From Thelephora terrestris (taxonomy: Eukaryota; Basidiomycota; Agaricomycetes; Thelephorales; Thelephoraceae), in the NCBI GenBank assembly GCA_015956445.1, contig WIUZ02000015.1, forward strand, positions 770,001 through 834,000: 64,000 nucleotides of DNA, written 5' to 3'. A program made the translations under genes and the position numbers. This document shows, piece after piece, positions 22,351 to 32,934 of the stretch (its first letter is position 1; every line of letters begins with the position of its first letter). Below the pieces are notes generated by a model. That model worked only from the letters and a program-made list of their open reading frames with translations, was not told where the DNA came from and ran no database searches.

Positions 22351-23169
22351 CCCACCTGAAATAGCCAATCTAACCCATTTCAACCTAACCTAACCTGCAG
22401 TGGTCTATCCAACCTGACTATAGCTTTGCCTAAGCTGACTCATGGCAAACAAGTCCTAACTTAAACTTGACCTTGCCTAGCACACCAACATGTAACATGG
22501 GTTACAGGAATGCAGTGCAAAGTGCATACCCCTTGGGGGACCTCCACCTGTATTTAGCCATAAGCTGGCTATCACTTGAACACACCTACTAAGCTGGACC
22601 TACCAGTTGGTAGACCTGCAAGCCAACAGGTCCATGGACTATATTCCATAAGCTGTGCCTGCCACCCAACTATATTCACCTCTCTTGTACCAGATATTAA
22701 CTTGATGACAAATAAAGCCAATCCACCTGGCTGAACCTATGACCCAGTGGACTCATTAATTCATAAGTCTATAGGTCTGTGGGCCTGTAATGTGGAGGAA
22801 CACACCCAGCTGGATTCTGGGTCTGTTCAGGTAGGTAAATTTGAGTTGTTGCTGAGTTTTGGCCTGGGCAAGAGATGTTTTGTGAATGTGGTTGGTGGTA
22901 ATTGAGTGGCAGGATCTTTTATGGAATACCAGTCCAAGGACCTTTTGGCTTGCAGGTCCACCAACTGGTAGGTCCAGGTTAGTAGGTGTGTTCAAGTGAT
23001 AGCCAGCTTATGGCTAAATACAAGTGGAGGTCCCCCAAGGGGTATGCACTTTGCACTGCATTCCTGTAACCCATGTTACATGTTGGTGTGCTAGGCAAGG
23101 TCAAGTTTAAGTTAGGACTTGTTTGTCATGGGTCAGCTTAAGCAAAGCTATAGTCAGGTTGGATAGACC

Positions 23170-23300
23170 ACTGCAGGTTAGGTTAGGGTGAAATGGGTTA
23201 GATTGGCTGTTTCAGGTTAGGTTAGGTTAGGTTAGGTTAGGTTAGGTTAGGTTAGGTTGGGTTAGGTTGAATTGAGTTAGGTTAGGTTAGAATGGATGAT
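23170..23300 (-). repeat. telomere-like array, right arm of P2
   Basis: Mirror of the left-arm CCTAAC run, read as GGTTA units on the plus strand. Confidence 0.7.
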
Positions 23301-23639
23301 GTTAGCTTAACCACTTTGGGTCAGTCAGGACTACAAACAGAAAACTAATGCAAGAGGTGAATGGATTCCTGATCTGGCAGTGCCTTGAGGTTAGGTTAGG
23401 ATGTTGCTATTTTCCAGAATCAATCAGATATTTCCTTTTTAGGTAATCCATCAACTATTTCTCTTTTAGGCAGTCAAGCAAATTTTTCTTTTTAGGTAAT
23501 CCATCAAATATTTCTTTTTTGGGGAGATCCATCAGATCTTTCCTTTTTAGGTAATTCATCAAATATTTCCTTTTTAGGTAATCCATCATATAGTTCCTTA
23601 TTAGGTAATCCATTAAATATTCTTTTCGAGGTAATCCAC

Positions 23640-24332
23640 CGTATGGCACTGTACAACCCATGGGTCATAGGCAAGGCATTCCACTGTACAGCGCCGTATG
23701 GTCCATGGGTCATGGGCAGGGCATACCACCGTACGGCGCCGTACGACCCATGGGCCATGGGCAGGGCATACTGTCGTACGGTGCCGTACGACCCATGGGT
23801 CATGGGCAGGGCATACTGTCGTATGGCGCCGTACGCTCCATGGGTCATGGGTAGGGCAAACCACCGTACGGCGCCGTACGACCCATGGGTCATGGGTAGG
23901 GCATACCACCATACGGTGCCGTACGACCCATGGGTCATGGGAAGGGCATACCACCGTACGGTGTCGTACGCTCCATGGGTCATGGGCAGGGCATACCACC
24001 GTACGGCGTCGTACGCTCCATGGGTCATGGGCAGGGCATACCACCGTACGGCGCTGTACGCCCCATGGGTCATGGGCAGGGTGGATGGCTGTCCAGCACC
24101 ACCGTACGGCCCATGGGTCATGGGAAGGGCATACCACCGTACGGCATCGTACAACCCATGGGTCATGGACAGGCCATACTGTCATACAGCACCGTACAAC
24201 CCATGGGTCATGGGGCCCACACACCATCGTACGGTCCATGGGTCATGGGGATTTGTACCTGTCGTACGGCGACGTATGGCCCATGGGTCATGGGATTTTG
24301 TCACGCCGTACGGTCCATGGGTCATGGGGAAA
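23640..24332 (-). repeat. 45-bp minisatellite, right arm of P2, about 15 units
   Basis: Same unit as the left arm, inverted, but with about half the copy number and without the internal higher-order duplications. The outermost variants next to the end match those of the left arm, so the difference lies in the inner units. Confidence 0.9.
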
Positions 24333-24350
24333 AAGTAGCTGAATGGGCTC

Positions 24351-25195
24351 ATTGTGGCGTGCCTTGACGAGAATTCAATATTCTTGTGGGTGGTCCCATC
24401 ACCACTGATTGTCATCGCTTGAATAACGAGTGAGTGGCGAGGGTAATCGAAGCATTTGAACTACGAACAAATGCACATCAAAACATATCCCGTTATCATG
24501 AGTCCCGCCGCGATTCCCCCCTCGCGAACTACTCGCCCACTCGTCCGGGTACTCCATTGCCCAATAATCACGATTCCTAGTGCGTCCGCATTTGTTTTCG
24601 TGACGATCCACGTTTTTGATATCGGGACTCCCACATTGACGAGCGTCAAAATCGCCTTGCGCGCCCAGTCTCGAACGATCCCTCGTCGGTCCTTGACATA
24701 CCGTACAATCGGTAGATTCGGGTCAGGGTCGCCATCGGATGTCAAAGCCTTCCGGACCGCGTGGTCGACTCGCAATGGTTCTCGACGGTCGCGAGCGTTG
24801 TGTCTTGCCAGGTCCTTCTTCAGATCCCTGACCTTACCTTGGAGCCCTTCAACTTCGCCTTCACGGGTCACCCTCACCCCTTCCTTTACCCCCTCTTCGA
24901 ACTGAGCCTGTGACTCTTCTTCCAACCTCTTCACCTTCTCGTGCAGGTGTTGTTCTCGTCTCATCGAATTTCGTCGAAACCTTCGGTTTTCATCGCGCTC
25001 CCTTCTAAATCTCTTCTCTGCCTTCGAGAAAAGACGGCGGTCCCTGGGAACAATGATTTCAGGGATGATATCCTCTGCCTCGGAGCTGGTTCCCTCTGCC
25101 TCGTCAGGATGTGACTTAGGCAACCACTGCTGTTTTCCCATTTCGGCGACGTGGGCCTTCTGTTTTCTGGTCCTCTGGTGGCCTTTGAGAGGCAT
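24351..25195 (-). pseudogene. transposase-like gene, N-terminal part (split by P2)
   Basis: ATG at 25195 starts a 727-nt exon to 24469. A 51-nt intron (24418-24468, GTTCGT to TTCAAG) leads to a short exon reading 'SGDGTTHKNIEFSSRHAT' and ending at the P2 insertion. Residues 1-60 are basic, 65-160 form a strongly charged Arg/Glu coiled coil, and 180-240 hold conserved 'VRYVKDRRGIVRDWARK' and 'GVPISKTWIVTKTNA' segments. Together with 19273-20504 this is one gene of about 670 codons. It was intact in frame across the insertion site until P2 landed, so the insertion is probably recent. Confidence 0.6.
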
Positions 25196-25684
25196 TATGT
25201 TCAGTCTTGAGAATAGGATGGGGAGTTCCAAGGTGGTCTTGTCGAGCCTCCTTCTGCACCAGCCTCACATTTGCATTTACCCTCTATTACGTAACTAGCG
25301 TGCAAAACAAAAATGGGAACCGTACCCAGCCCTACCCCTCCCTACCCCCGCCCGACTGAGGATCGCAGCAAACCAACTCAAGTCCCACTAAAACAATCCC
25401 ATTAAAAATAAATAAATAGATATCATTGTCGGATGCAAGGCTGCAATCGACGTGGATGACCACAATTTTTATTCAATAACTCATAAGTCGCCTTTATAGA
25501 AAGCAGATGGGCGAGTCTGCCATAGATTTATCCAGGTTCCCTGTGCATTGAATTATTGTTGATTTTTCTATCTCACGAAAACTTCGATACGTTGTCCTCA
25601 AAGGCTCGCAACTGGTTTTCGGTTGTGGAGGCCATAGGCGCCCGACGATCGGATGGCCCGTGTTGCCGACCACCACAGTCAGGG
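25196..25684. other. spacer upstream of the transposase-like gene
   Basis: No gene seen. The Pro/Ala-coding C-rich tract at 25320-25350 and AT-rich 25390-25430 show no clear terminal repeat for the transposase gene. Confidence 0.3.
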
Positions 25685-25855
25685 CTCGGATCTTTCCACA
25701 TCACATGATCGATTCTCTCGAATTTTAAAAAATCCTGCGATTACATAATTTGGTTTGATGTCAGCTCAGAGTCAGCGGCGCCTCGGATCGCGGGAGCTCA
25801 AACTTACGATCAAAGTAACTCGCCGGAGTCCATCACTCCCTTTCCCCTGGTCCAA

Positions 25856-26300
25856 ATGATTGTCTCTCTGTCGTTTGGCAGTTCTCTGGAATTCGTTGTC
25901 CTCTGTTGTTCTATCCCTGAATGGCGCCGCCGCCGAGCCCGTCGGCGGGTGGTGCTATATCTCGAGGAAGTTCTTGCGTTAGAACGTCGACGCTTGAACT
26001 TCGACAGGGACAATTCTCACCAGGACCAAAACGAGTCCAGAGACCTTGGGGCAATCAAAGGGGCCTGTACCAGGTAGGTTCCACAACATATGTGGTACAC
26101 ATATTAACACAGTTTATAGTATTTCAGGACGCTTGAATGATTATCTGAACAAGACGAGATCGATAACCAATTGGGTTTCATGAACGATTACCACTCGGTC
26201 TTCGCCGACCCCTGTTATGCTCGAAGCGGAACTAGAAGGCATTAACATGCGTTTAACAGGGATGAATCTCCAGCTAAAGGTGAGTGTTCCAGCTCAAGGG
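25856..26300 (+). pseudogene. small coiled-coil protein family member S1, probably decayed
   Basis: ATG at 25856 opens 73 codons (exon 1) with a hydrophobic N-terminus, an Arg-rich patch and a helical end, stopping at an AG|GTAGGT donor near 26075. A CAG acceptor lies at about 26127, and similar sequence resumes with 'LSEQDEIDNQLGF', though the frame is broken soon after. The exon-1 end resembles that of S2-S6 ('...RRR/RIL..F/YEQ...' followed by a donor at a phase-2 Arg). No function is known. Confidence 0.35.
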
Positions 26301-26735
26301 TGTCCATGGATCTCACGAGGCACAGAACCTTGAGGATAACAGAGAGTATCTCAAGCGCCACTTCTGAGGAGAGGCCTTGTAGAAATACATCCTCAATTTT
26401 GCGCTGGGATCTTAGACCTGGTATTAACCTGCCTGGAAAGTGACAATCCCCGTGAACGGAAGTGACTTCTACTCCACGATGCATCAGTAGGCGCAACGGT
26501 CGCTTATCTTCACGGTTATCACAGGTTATCAGGGAATGGAAGTGTTATTGTCTGATAGTCAGTAGTACTGATATTGGAACGAATATAGAATGGTTTGAGA
26601 AATGATTTCGAAGGAAAACAGCGGGATACAGTGTCAGTGGCGTTTACACTGCACGCTTATATTGCGTCCAAATTTCGCGTGGCACATATCGGACTCGGGA
26701 CCGATACCCCATCCAAACCGGAACTGAGTCTTATC
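26300..26735. other. duplicated spacer, no gene seen
   Basis: Matches 36.8-37.4 kb inverted, and part of 43.9-44.1 kb. No supported coding sequence. Confidence 0.35.
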
Positions 26736-26965
26736 TTTGGGCTTCGACGGTCAAGGTGGCTGGCGAGAGCGTCCCCCCCCCCTCCGCATCCTCCTCCCCT
26801 GCTCTGAATTTGAGGATAGACAAGATCTCCACCCGCAAACGTCCTGGTCGCGAAAGACGATTGCGACATCGAGAATTCCTGGAGACGCGACAGAGAGAAA
26901 GCACAGTTTTCGGGTATTCCAGCACTGCGCCCTTCGCATTTGGGAGACTGCGCGTGTCATAAATG
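26735..26965 (-). pseudogene. F-box family relic (exon 3 piece)
   Basis: The minus strand shows the exon-3 landmarks of the F-box family in decayed form: a 'TLETRQ..', 'SPGILDVAIVFRDQDVCGWR' segment. Reading frame is not maintained. Confidence 0.45.
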
Positions 26966-27178
26966 GAGGAGGAGAGAATTCGCTCCTGCGAACGTTCCAG
27001 CGGGAGCCTCAGCGCGATCGAAGGTGACCGGTGAGCGTCTAATCTGGGAACATTTAAACAACACAGAGGGCGATCGATTGATCACCGCGGGTTGCCGGGC
27101 CATCCTCGTGTGTCCAAACTCGGTTCGTTTCCCCTAGTTTGCTCTTCTTCGCCATCTACACATTCCCTGCATCATCCA

Positions 27179-27638
27179 ATGGCTCGCCCCTGGCAAACTA
27201 TTCAGTTTCAACCCGCAATCGACCTTCTAGCCTTGGACTCCATCTCGTGTTTGATACTTGGCTTGGGAACCTGGTTCTTCATATGTTGGCTTTGGCCTAG
27301 GGGCGCAACTCAAGGAGAGGAAGCCAAGTGTCTTGAAGAGCTACGCCATGTACAAAATCGGATCTTGTGGTATGAGCAAGGCATCCCCCCAGGTTTTCCG
27401 GGTCTGGAGAGATCTATGGAACAGATTAAAGCAAGATTTCGCAGGTGGGCATATGGTACTCGGTACACTTGGCGCATTCGTTGACGCAGTCCATAGCTGT
27501 GAATCCCAAATTGTTCTTTGCCAGACCGTCACTTGTGATTCATTTTGGAAGGCTTCAGGTCCAGACATCCGTAAAGAACTTTCCCACATCGACGACGATA
27601 TATATGTGGGTGTCACGTTCAACCTTCAGGCTCAATGA
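27179..27638 (+). CDS. small membrane-anchored coiled-coil protein S2
   Basis: Exons 27179-27444 and 27497-27638 (135 codons). The 52-nt intron is GTGGGC to CATAG; its phase matches that of S3 and S6. Residues about 15-45 form one strong hydrophobic segment ('ISCLILGLGTWFFICWLW'), probably a membrane anchor. Residues 50-90 form an amphipathic helix containing 'EELRHVQNRILWYEQGIPPG'. The C-terminal exon carries 'SCESQIVLCQTVT'. Compared with S6 it ends early, after about 47 codons of exon 2, so it may be truncated. It converges on F-box exon 3 relics at 28.2 kb, mirroring the S3/F1 and S6/F6 pairs. Function unknown. Confidence 0.55.
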
Positions 27639-27639
27639 T

Positions 27640-27982
27640 CTTTGTAGATCTCACAAGGCACAGAAACTGGCAGCCGAAATTGTAGTGGCACTAGATTATG
27701 CACGATGGATGGATGAAAGGTCTGGTAGTGCGATACATGATGACGCCTAGCAACCACAATAATCTGGGTGTGGTTCCCCTCCTAGCCCCATCTGAATCCC
27801 TCCGAACGTCTCTGTCTTTCGACTGGAGATTACAGTAATATACTCTCTGCGTACAACAAAAAGAGAAATCTTACAAAAAAAAAAGCCCGATGAATGACTA
27901 CGACCGTCATCAACTTGGCGACGAACAATCGATACCGAACGACCTGCCGCTGCTGGTCTCGATTAATACTTTGCCTCGCTAT
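27640..27982. other. spacer between S2 and F-box relics
   Basis: Duplicated inverted at 34.65-34.98 kb. Includes an A-rich tract at 27866-27882. No gene seen. Confidence 0.35.
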
Positions 27983-28505
27983 CTAGAAGATTCCAGGAGA
28001 TGCGACAAAGAGTGCAGCTCCCTGCGACTCGGGCGTTGGTGATCGACTCTGCCGTGGTCTCGAGCGTGCGAAGAGCTTGTTCTGTGACGAACCGAAACAG
28101 GTTTTTGCTACAGATCGCTCCGATGAGTCCACCTCCTTTCCTTCACACAAAAAAACCGACCGTATGGATCGTTTGGGTGCGACCCCAGCGTCTCCAGGGT
28201 TTGACATTTACAACGCACTGGCGAGAACCCATTTACCCGTCGCCCCTGCATGATAGTCTTTGGTGCGCGTGCGAATCGTCCGTCTCTCACAAGTGATCGT
28301 GGGCCTGCCGCCGTCGAGGTACTTGAACCCTCCCTTCGCCTCTTCGTTCTTCACCGCCGACTCCGGCAACCGCACACCGGAATCCTCCATGCAACCATAA
28401 ACATCCACGCAAAACTTCAACCTAAACTTCCGTGCGCTGCGCATCTCGTGCCAGAACACCTTCAGTTGCCGTGGGAAATCATCCAGATCTGGTCGAGGGC
28501 TATGG
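27983..28505 (-). pseudogene. F-box family relics (exon 2/3 junction piece and exon 3 end)
   Basis: On the minus strand, 28505-28208 encodes the C-terminal 95 residues of the F-box family ('SARKFRLKFCVDVYGCMED' to 'GKWVLASAL' and stop), nearly identical to F1. Directly after it, 28207-27983 repeats an earlier part ('TLETLGSHPNDPYGR' and intron-like sequence, then the start of exon 3). The order shows two relics in tandem. Homology to F1 is lost at 28505. Confidence 0.6.
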
Positions 28506-29492
28506 CGGAGGTCCTAGGATCCTGTGACAAAGGACGTTCATTGTGGAAAAGATGGCGAGATGTGGAGCCACGTTGAGGTTGCTAGCCTCATCAAAAGAGA
28601 CAACAAAGTGGTAGTACGAGAACGAGAACGTTGAGGAGGTGCGGCCGCCGTGATGAACCGAAAAGATGGGCGACGTGCCAGGGTGCACAGGGTTTTGGGA
28701 TAGTTGAGTAACGAGATTTCGTGCGATGTGTGGCACGCTGTGGGAAGGTGAAAGTGATGCTGCAAAGAATCATTGTCACTGATTGTGGTCGCCAGCCATT
28801 AGGAGATGGTCGTCGATTTCACATCATAGTTGAAAACCCGATCCCCTTCTTCTCTGTCCCTCAACGACGCGGTAAAGTAATTACAGACAAGACTTGTACT
28901 ACGGCTCTTCTGAATAAGTACAGTATAGAACGAGTTGTCGATGACGAAGGAAGAGCTGTCGACGGACACGGACTCATCGGCGCCGGAGACTGAGTACCTG
29001 CCGGCGATGCCGCACGTCGTTGAGGACAACGCCACGGATTCCCCCTCAAAGGCCCGTCGAAGGGCGATGGGAGAACGTCCACCCAACCTGCAATTTTGTG
29101 AGCGTGGCAGGTGTCCTTTTCTATCGCCGTCCAATAACCCCGAATTATAGGTGGCAGTCTGGGGTGATCTTGCGATTGCTGAGATGGACCTCGGCTGGCG
29201 AGGCAAAGAGTTTACAATCCTCGATAATTCTGTAAGCTTTCGCAAAGTACGAGGCGCCAGTGCAGAGCCCAAGCTTAGCGTCTAACCGATTCACGCCCTG
29301 ATATTTTCCTCCCCCAGGCATGGACCTGCTGTAATGGGTAAAACTATCTATTGCCCGTAGGGGTACAACAGATGAGGGCAAATATCGGAAAAGGAACAGG
29401 GCGACACCGGTCAGTTCTATAAGCTGGTGCGAATCTCAACCGTAAACTGTGGCAGGACATACTGCTTTTTGGCCGTTTGATATAGCATCGGT
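28506..29492 (-). pseudogene. unrecognised coding-like segment
   Basis: Several minus-strand frames look protein-like: 28736-28500 (about 78 codons, with 'YYHFVVSFDEASNLNVAPHL'), 29272-28799 (157 codons, Ser-rich, ending 'NYDVKSTTIS') and 29381-29145. I could not find splice sites that join them convincingly, and no family is recognised. They may be exons of one gene or remnants of it. Confidence 0.3.
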
Positions 29493-30988
29493 CTAATCAC
29501 GAACCCTGGTCGATGCTTCGCACTCCAGACTGTGATCAAGGTATCCCCTGATAGATTGGATTTGAAGTTCTTTGGGTGTGGTGTTCCAGGTCACTTCTGC
29601 GTGCGCAAGACATTCCAGAGACTCGTGGTCAGACTGTCCCGACGGCTCAGGCTGCTTTTGCGACGACCCAGGATTGCTCCTGGTCTGTGTAGTTTCAGAA
29701 CTCCAACGGTGTGAGCTGCTCACAGCGCTACTTTGTTCAATTGACGGACCGGCGCACGAGAATAGCAACACACCTGAATAACAGGCGTTTCCTTACACCC
29801 GATTTTGCACCCCAAACGCTAGTCTGAACGGCCACCCACTCCATCTCGAGCTCTGCCTCTGGCTCTTTCGGGAGCTTGTGCTGAGCGAGAACGTCCCGAG
29901 CGGAGGCTTGGGTGGCAGCCTGAGTGTCGAACTCCTTCAGAAAACCTTCACCATTCTGGTAAAGCCGCGACACGGTGTCCCATTGCTCAGGCTTGAGGTT
30001 CAACTTTTTCATATACCTCTATAGACCGACTTGTTAGCTGGACGAGATCAACAATAGGAAAGCGTCAAACCTTGGCCTCCTCCCAGGAGGTGTCACTCGT
30101 CATTTCGCACCCGTGTTGGAGGTATCCCATGATACGTTCGATTCGGGGTGAGTCAGGAGTGTAGATCCAGGTTATGTCTGCGTGTGCGAGACAACCCTGA
30201 GACGCGTGGTTGCCTTTCGTTCGTCGTGCTTGCGAGCTGCTAACAGTGCTTTTCTGTTCAATAGATTGACCTCCGCAGGACGGGGATACATACCACTGGA
30301 ACAACTCGCGTCGCTTTATAGTTTCCCCGAAAGCCCACTCGTTGTGCCAAGGAGACGTCCACTGCGCCAGCTGTGTTATGTTCGGCTCTTTTGGGAGGTT
30401 GTGCTCAGCCAGAATTCCCTGAGCGGAGGCCTGGTTCACCTCCTCAAATTTCGCTAGAAGAGTTTCACCCCTTTCGTAGAGCCGCTCAACGGCCTGCTTT
30501 TGCTCCGGGCTGAGTTTCAATTTCTCCACATACACTTTAGCCCTGGCGACAGTACTTGGAATATTGGGAGGCAGGTACTCTTTTGGATCATCGACGCTCC
30601 TCGTGCTAGTGCTTGGAACGTTGGAGCGCAGGCTCTCCTCGGGATTATGGAGGATCTGGGAGGTGGTGTCACTCGTACGACTCCCGTACGCCTTGGAATA
30701 CGCACCAGATTCAGGTCCATTCTCGGTTGTCAACGTGGGAGACGCGAAGGGGGGACTGTGTGCCTTATGATTCGGCCAGCGATCTATCCAAGCGGCGTAC
30801 AAAAACATAAGCGCCCACTTACTAGACCTCCGTTGACGTGTCCTCTGATCGGTCTCACTTGTGGGCGACCGGTGAAAAATCGATGTGATCTCCGTGGTCG
30901 ACGAGTTCGCTTTCCTTCCATTCTCGCCAGTCGTAGCGACGGCGAAGACGACCTCAACTCCCTTCGAGTTCGAGGTCGTCAAGTCCAT
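29493..30988 (-). CDS. protein with two tandem copies of a novel-looking ~150-residue module
   Basis: Modelled exons: 30988-30294, 30248-30071, 30018-29774, 29727-29493 (450 codons). Both modules have the same plan: an amphipathic start ('VEKLKLSPEQKQAVERLYE' in module 1, 'MKKLNLKPEQWDTVSRLYQ' in module 2), 'LAEHNLPKEP' or 'LAQHKLPKEP', a short intron at the same place, then a Cys/His end 'CLAHADITW' or 'CLAHAEVTW' followed by 'I..I.GYL.H...C'. The C-x2-H...H-x3-C spacing resembles zinc-binding BED/hAT-type fingers; that is inference. The N-terminal 145 residues are Ser/Thr-rich and unstructured. The start at 30988 is the first ATG of the frame, so further 5' exons are possible. Confidence 0.5.
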
Positions 30989-31419
30989 CGGTCCTGGAAG
31001 TCACGCTGCCGTCTGCCGAGTCAGTTGGATCTTGCTCCGTGCCCTTCCCCTTGCCGGAAACCTTTCGTCGATCGGAGGCATCGATTTTCGACAATATCAT
31101 CCCCGGTTGTGAATATGCCGGTTTTCTCATCTAATCGCTATTCCTAAGCAAAATTCCATCTAGTCCCTGCCCACCCACCCGAATGTTGTAACCCTCTGTC
31201 GTAACATCGAAACACCATCCTGCCTCTTTTGCTTCTCGAATCCATTTCCGATTAGGTCCACTGCTATTTCTTGGAATAATCATGTTATCACCGTGCACCA
31301 GGACTCCCCTTCAAGACTCACACTCCATCCGACTATACCGAGCACTTAATTCACCGTCCATCCGGTCCAACTACTCTCGCACGCCCGCTTTCTCCTAGTC
31401 TCTTCCACGTTCACTCAGA
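30989..31419. other. spacer, no gene seen
   Basis: No coding or repeat signal recognised on either strand. Confidence 0.3.
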
Positions 31420-31800
31420 TGTGCCATACTGTCGTGGCCTGCAGTACGACATTAAATCTGAGACCGGTTTTCACCCAAGCACCGAAGGATGGGTCGAGTC
31501 CCAAGGTGGCGGGGAAGAGCGCGAGGTAGTCGTCAAACTCGCATACTTTGGGTTGCAGACCCAACGACGTTGAGTTTGAACGCGATGAACGGAAACAAAT
31601 GGGGTTCGGTAGGCAGGGTGGACAAATTTTCCACCCGCAAAGGCCGCAGATGCGATGAAGCATCACGACGTCAAACGTGCCAGGGGGCGCGACTCATCTC
31701 CAGAACTCGAGTGCCACGTCCCTCGCATCATGATGATCGATTCTGCCGTGGTCTCGAGCGTCCGAAGGGTTTTGTTCTGCCGCAAACTCAGGGATGAGAT
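31420..31800 (-). pseudogene. F-box family relic (exon 3)
   Basis: On the minus strand, decayed exon-3 words of the F-box family appear in order: the Cys-x2-Cys region 'CGWKICPPCLPNPICF' near 31610-31660 and the 'cccttcggacgctcgagaccacggcag' region near 31745-31770. Frame is lost. Confidence 0.45.
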
Positions 31801-32934
31801 CTCGAAACCTTGACCGTCACACACAAAGAATATCCTCTTACGCGCACAACTGTATGTTTATGATCTACTCACATCACAAAGCCCTGGCAAGAACCTGCCT
31901 AACCGTCGCACCCGCACAATAATCTTGATACACGCGCGATATTGACCTAAGGCGACCTGGAAAGACCCGGTGCTCATCGATTCATCGCCTTGGTCAAAAG
32001 TAAGGGGAGTCGGATTCGGAGTTTCGATCGATCTTGTTTGGTCCAACAACACATTGCTTCCGCGCATTGCCTTGATTGCTGCGGCAGTGTAGAGTAGCTT
32101 GTAGGTAGGGTGCTAACGGTTGGGTGGGGTGTAAGCAATGCGAACCGGACTAACCGGCATGCACGAGCCTCGGTACAAGTTTATCCCCTCCTCGTTTTTT
32201 CTCACCGCATTGAGTGGGCCCCTTATGGTCTGGTCTGTAGTTAGAATGGGCGGATGCAGGGCCACATTGTGTGACGCCGTTTAATCTGGACACCCCTTAT
32301 GCTGAAACCAATGGTATCATCTGGATAATGGCATATTACCGCCCCGCATTGAACTGCTCCAGCTAACCGATTAAGGTTGGCGATGGAATCGCCGGGTTGG
32401 TCGGAACGAGGCAGCACTTGGTTTTTGTTTCTACTGTGCCATTACAGTAGTACAAACCGGGCATAGGATGGGCGGTGGAGAGTGTGCGTCAGATGAGTGG
32501 CTCCCTTACCAACATGTGCATTGAACCGTCCTAGGTCCGCCCGGATGAACGTGGGCACCTTGTGAGTGACGACGCCGTGGAAGGTTCAGTGGTAACCGGG
32601 TACATGATCGTCAATGCAGAGTGTATTTTGATCCTAGCTATCGTAGGACCTTGGGAATCCGTCGGAAATGATGACGGATTCCATCGGGAGGAACCTGCCG
32701 GGTGTTACAGAAAACAAAACAAGTCACTGCGCAAAGCTGTGACCGGAATCACGTCATGTTCGGATCCCATTTCCCGATTAAGGTTCGCTAATGGGGTTAA
32801 TAATTTTACTCGCCACGTCTCTCCTTCCCTCCCATCTCCCCAACCCTTTCCACAGCTTCAGCTGAAAACGACTGCCGCAACTGCATCCTCCCCTGAAAGA
32901 ACACATTGTAGCGACAACACCGGTGACAACGATC
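31801..32934. other. spacer upstream of F1
   Basis: No gene seen. The last 120 bases (about 32810-32934) are the leader shared by F1, F2, F3, F4 and F6, with 'cagcttcagctgaaaacgactgccgcaac'-type words. Confidence 0.35.

Larger units (their letters stand above)
20505..24350. mobile_element. giant palindromic element P2, 3.8 kb, with 45-bp minisatellite and telomere-like arrays
   Basis: ATTGTGGC at 20497-20504 and 24351-24358 is an 8-bp target duplication. Removing the element and one copy joins the split gene in frame at Arg-His-Ala-Thr. Inside, mirrored 'ttcagctactttttcccc' starts the strong inverted repeat. Each arm then has a 45-bp minisatellite, a block of 'gatggattacctaaaaaggaaatat' words, a telomere-like CCTAAC array, and a unique inner part meeting near 22740-22830. 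The left arm has about 31 minisatellite units, the right about 15. It encodes no transposase. The long frames over the minisatellite exist because 45 is divisible by three. Related to P1 by layout and by inner-part words. Confidence 0.8.
25685..28505 (-). repeat. segmental inverted duplication, arm A
   Basis: Read on the minus strand this region matches 34130-37836 on the plus strand throughout, including two small coiled-coil genes, F-box relics and spacer. Matching stops abruptly at 28502-28515, inside F-box exon 3, and at about 25685. Arm B is about 900 bp longer because it holds an extra F-box relic at 35.9-36.7 kb. Confidence 0.75.
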
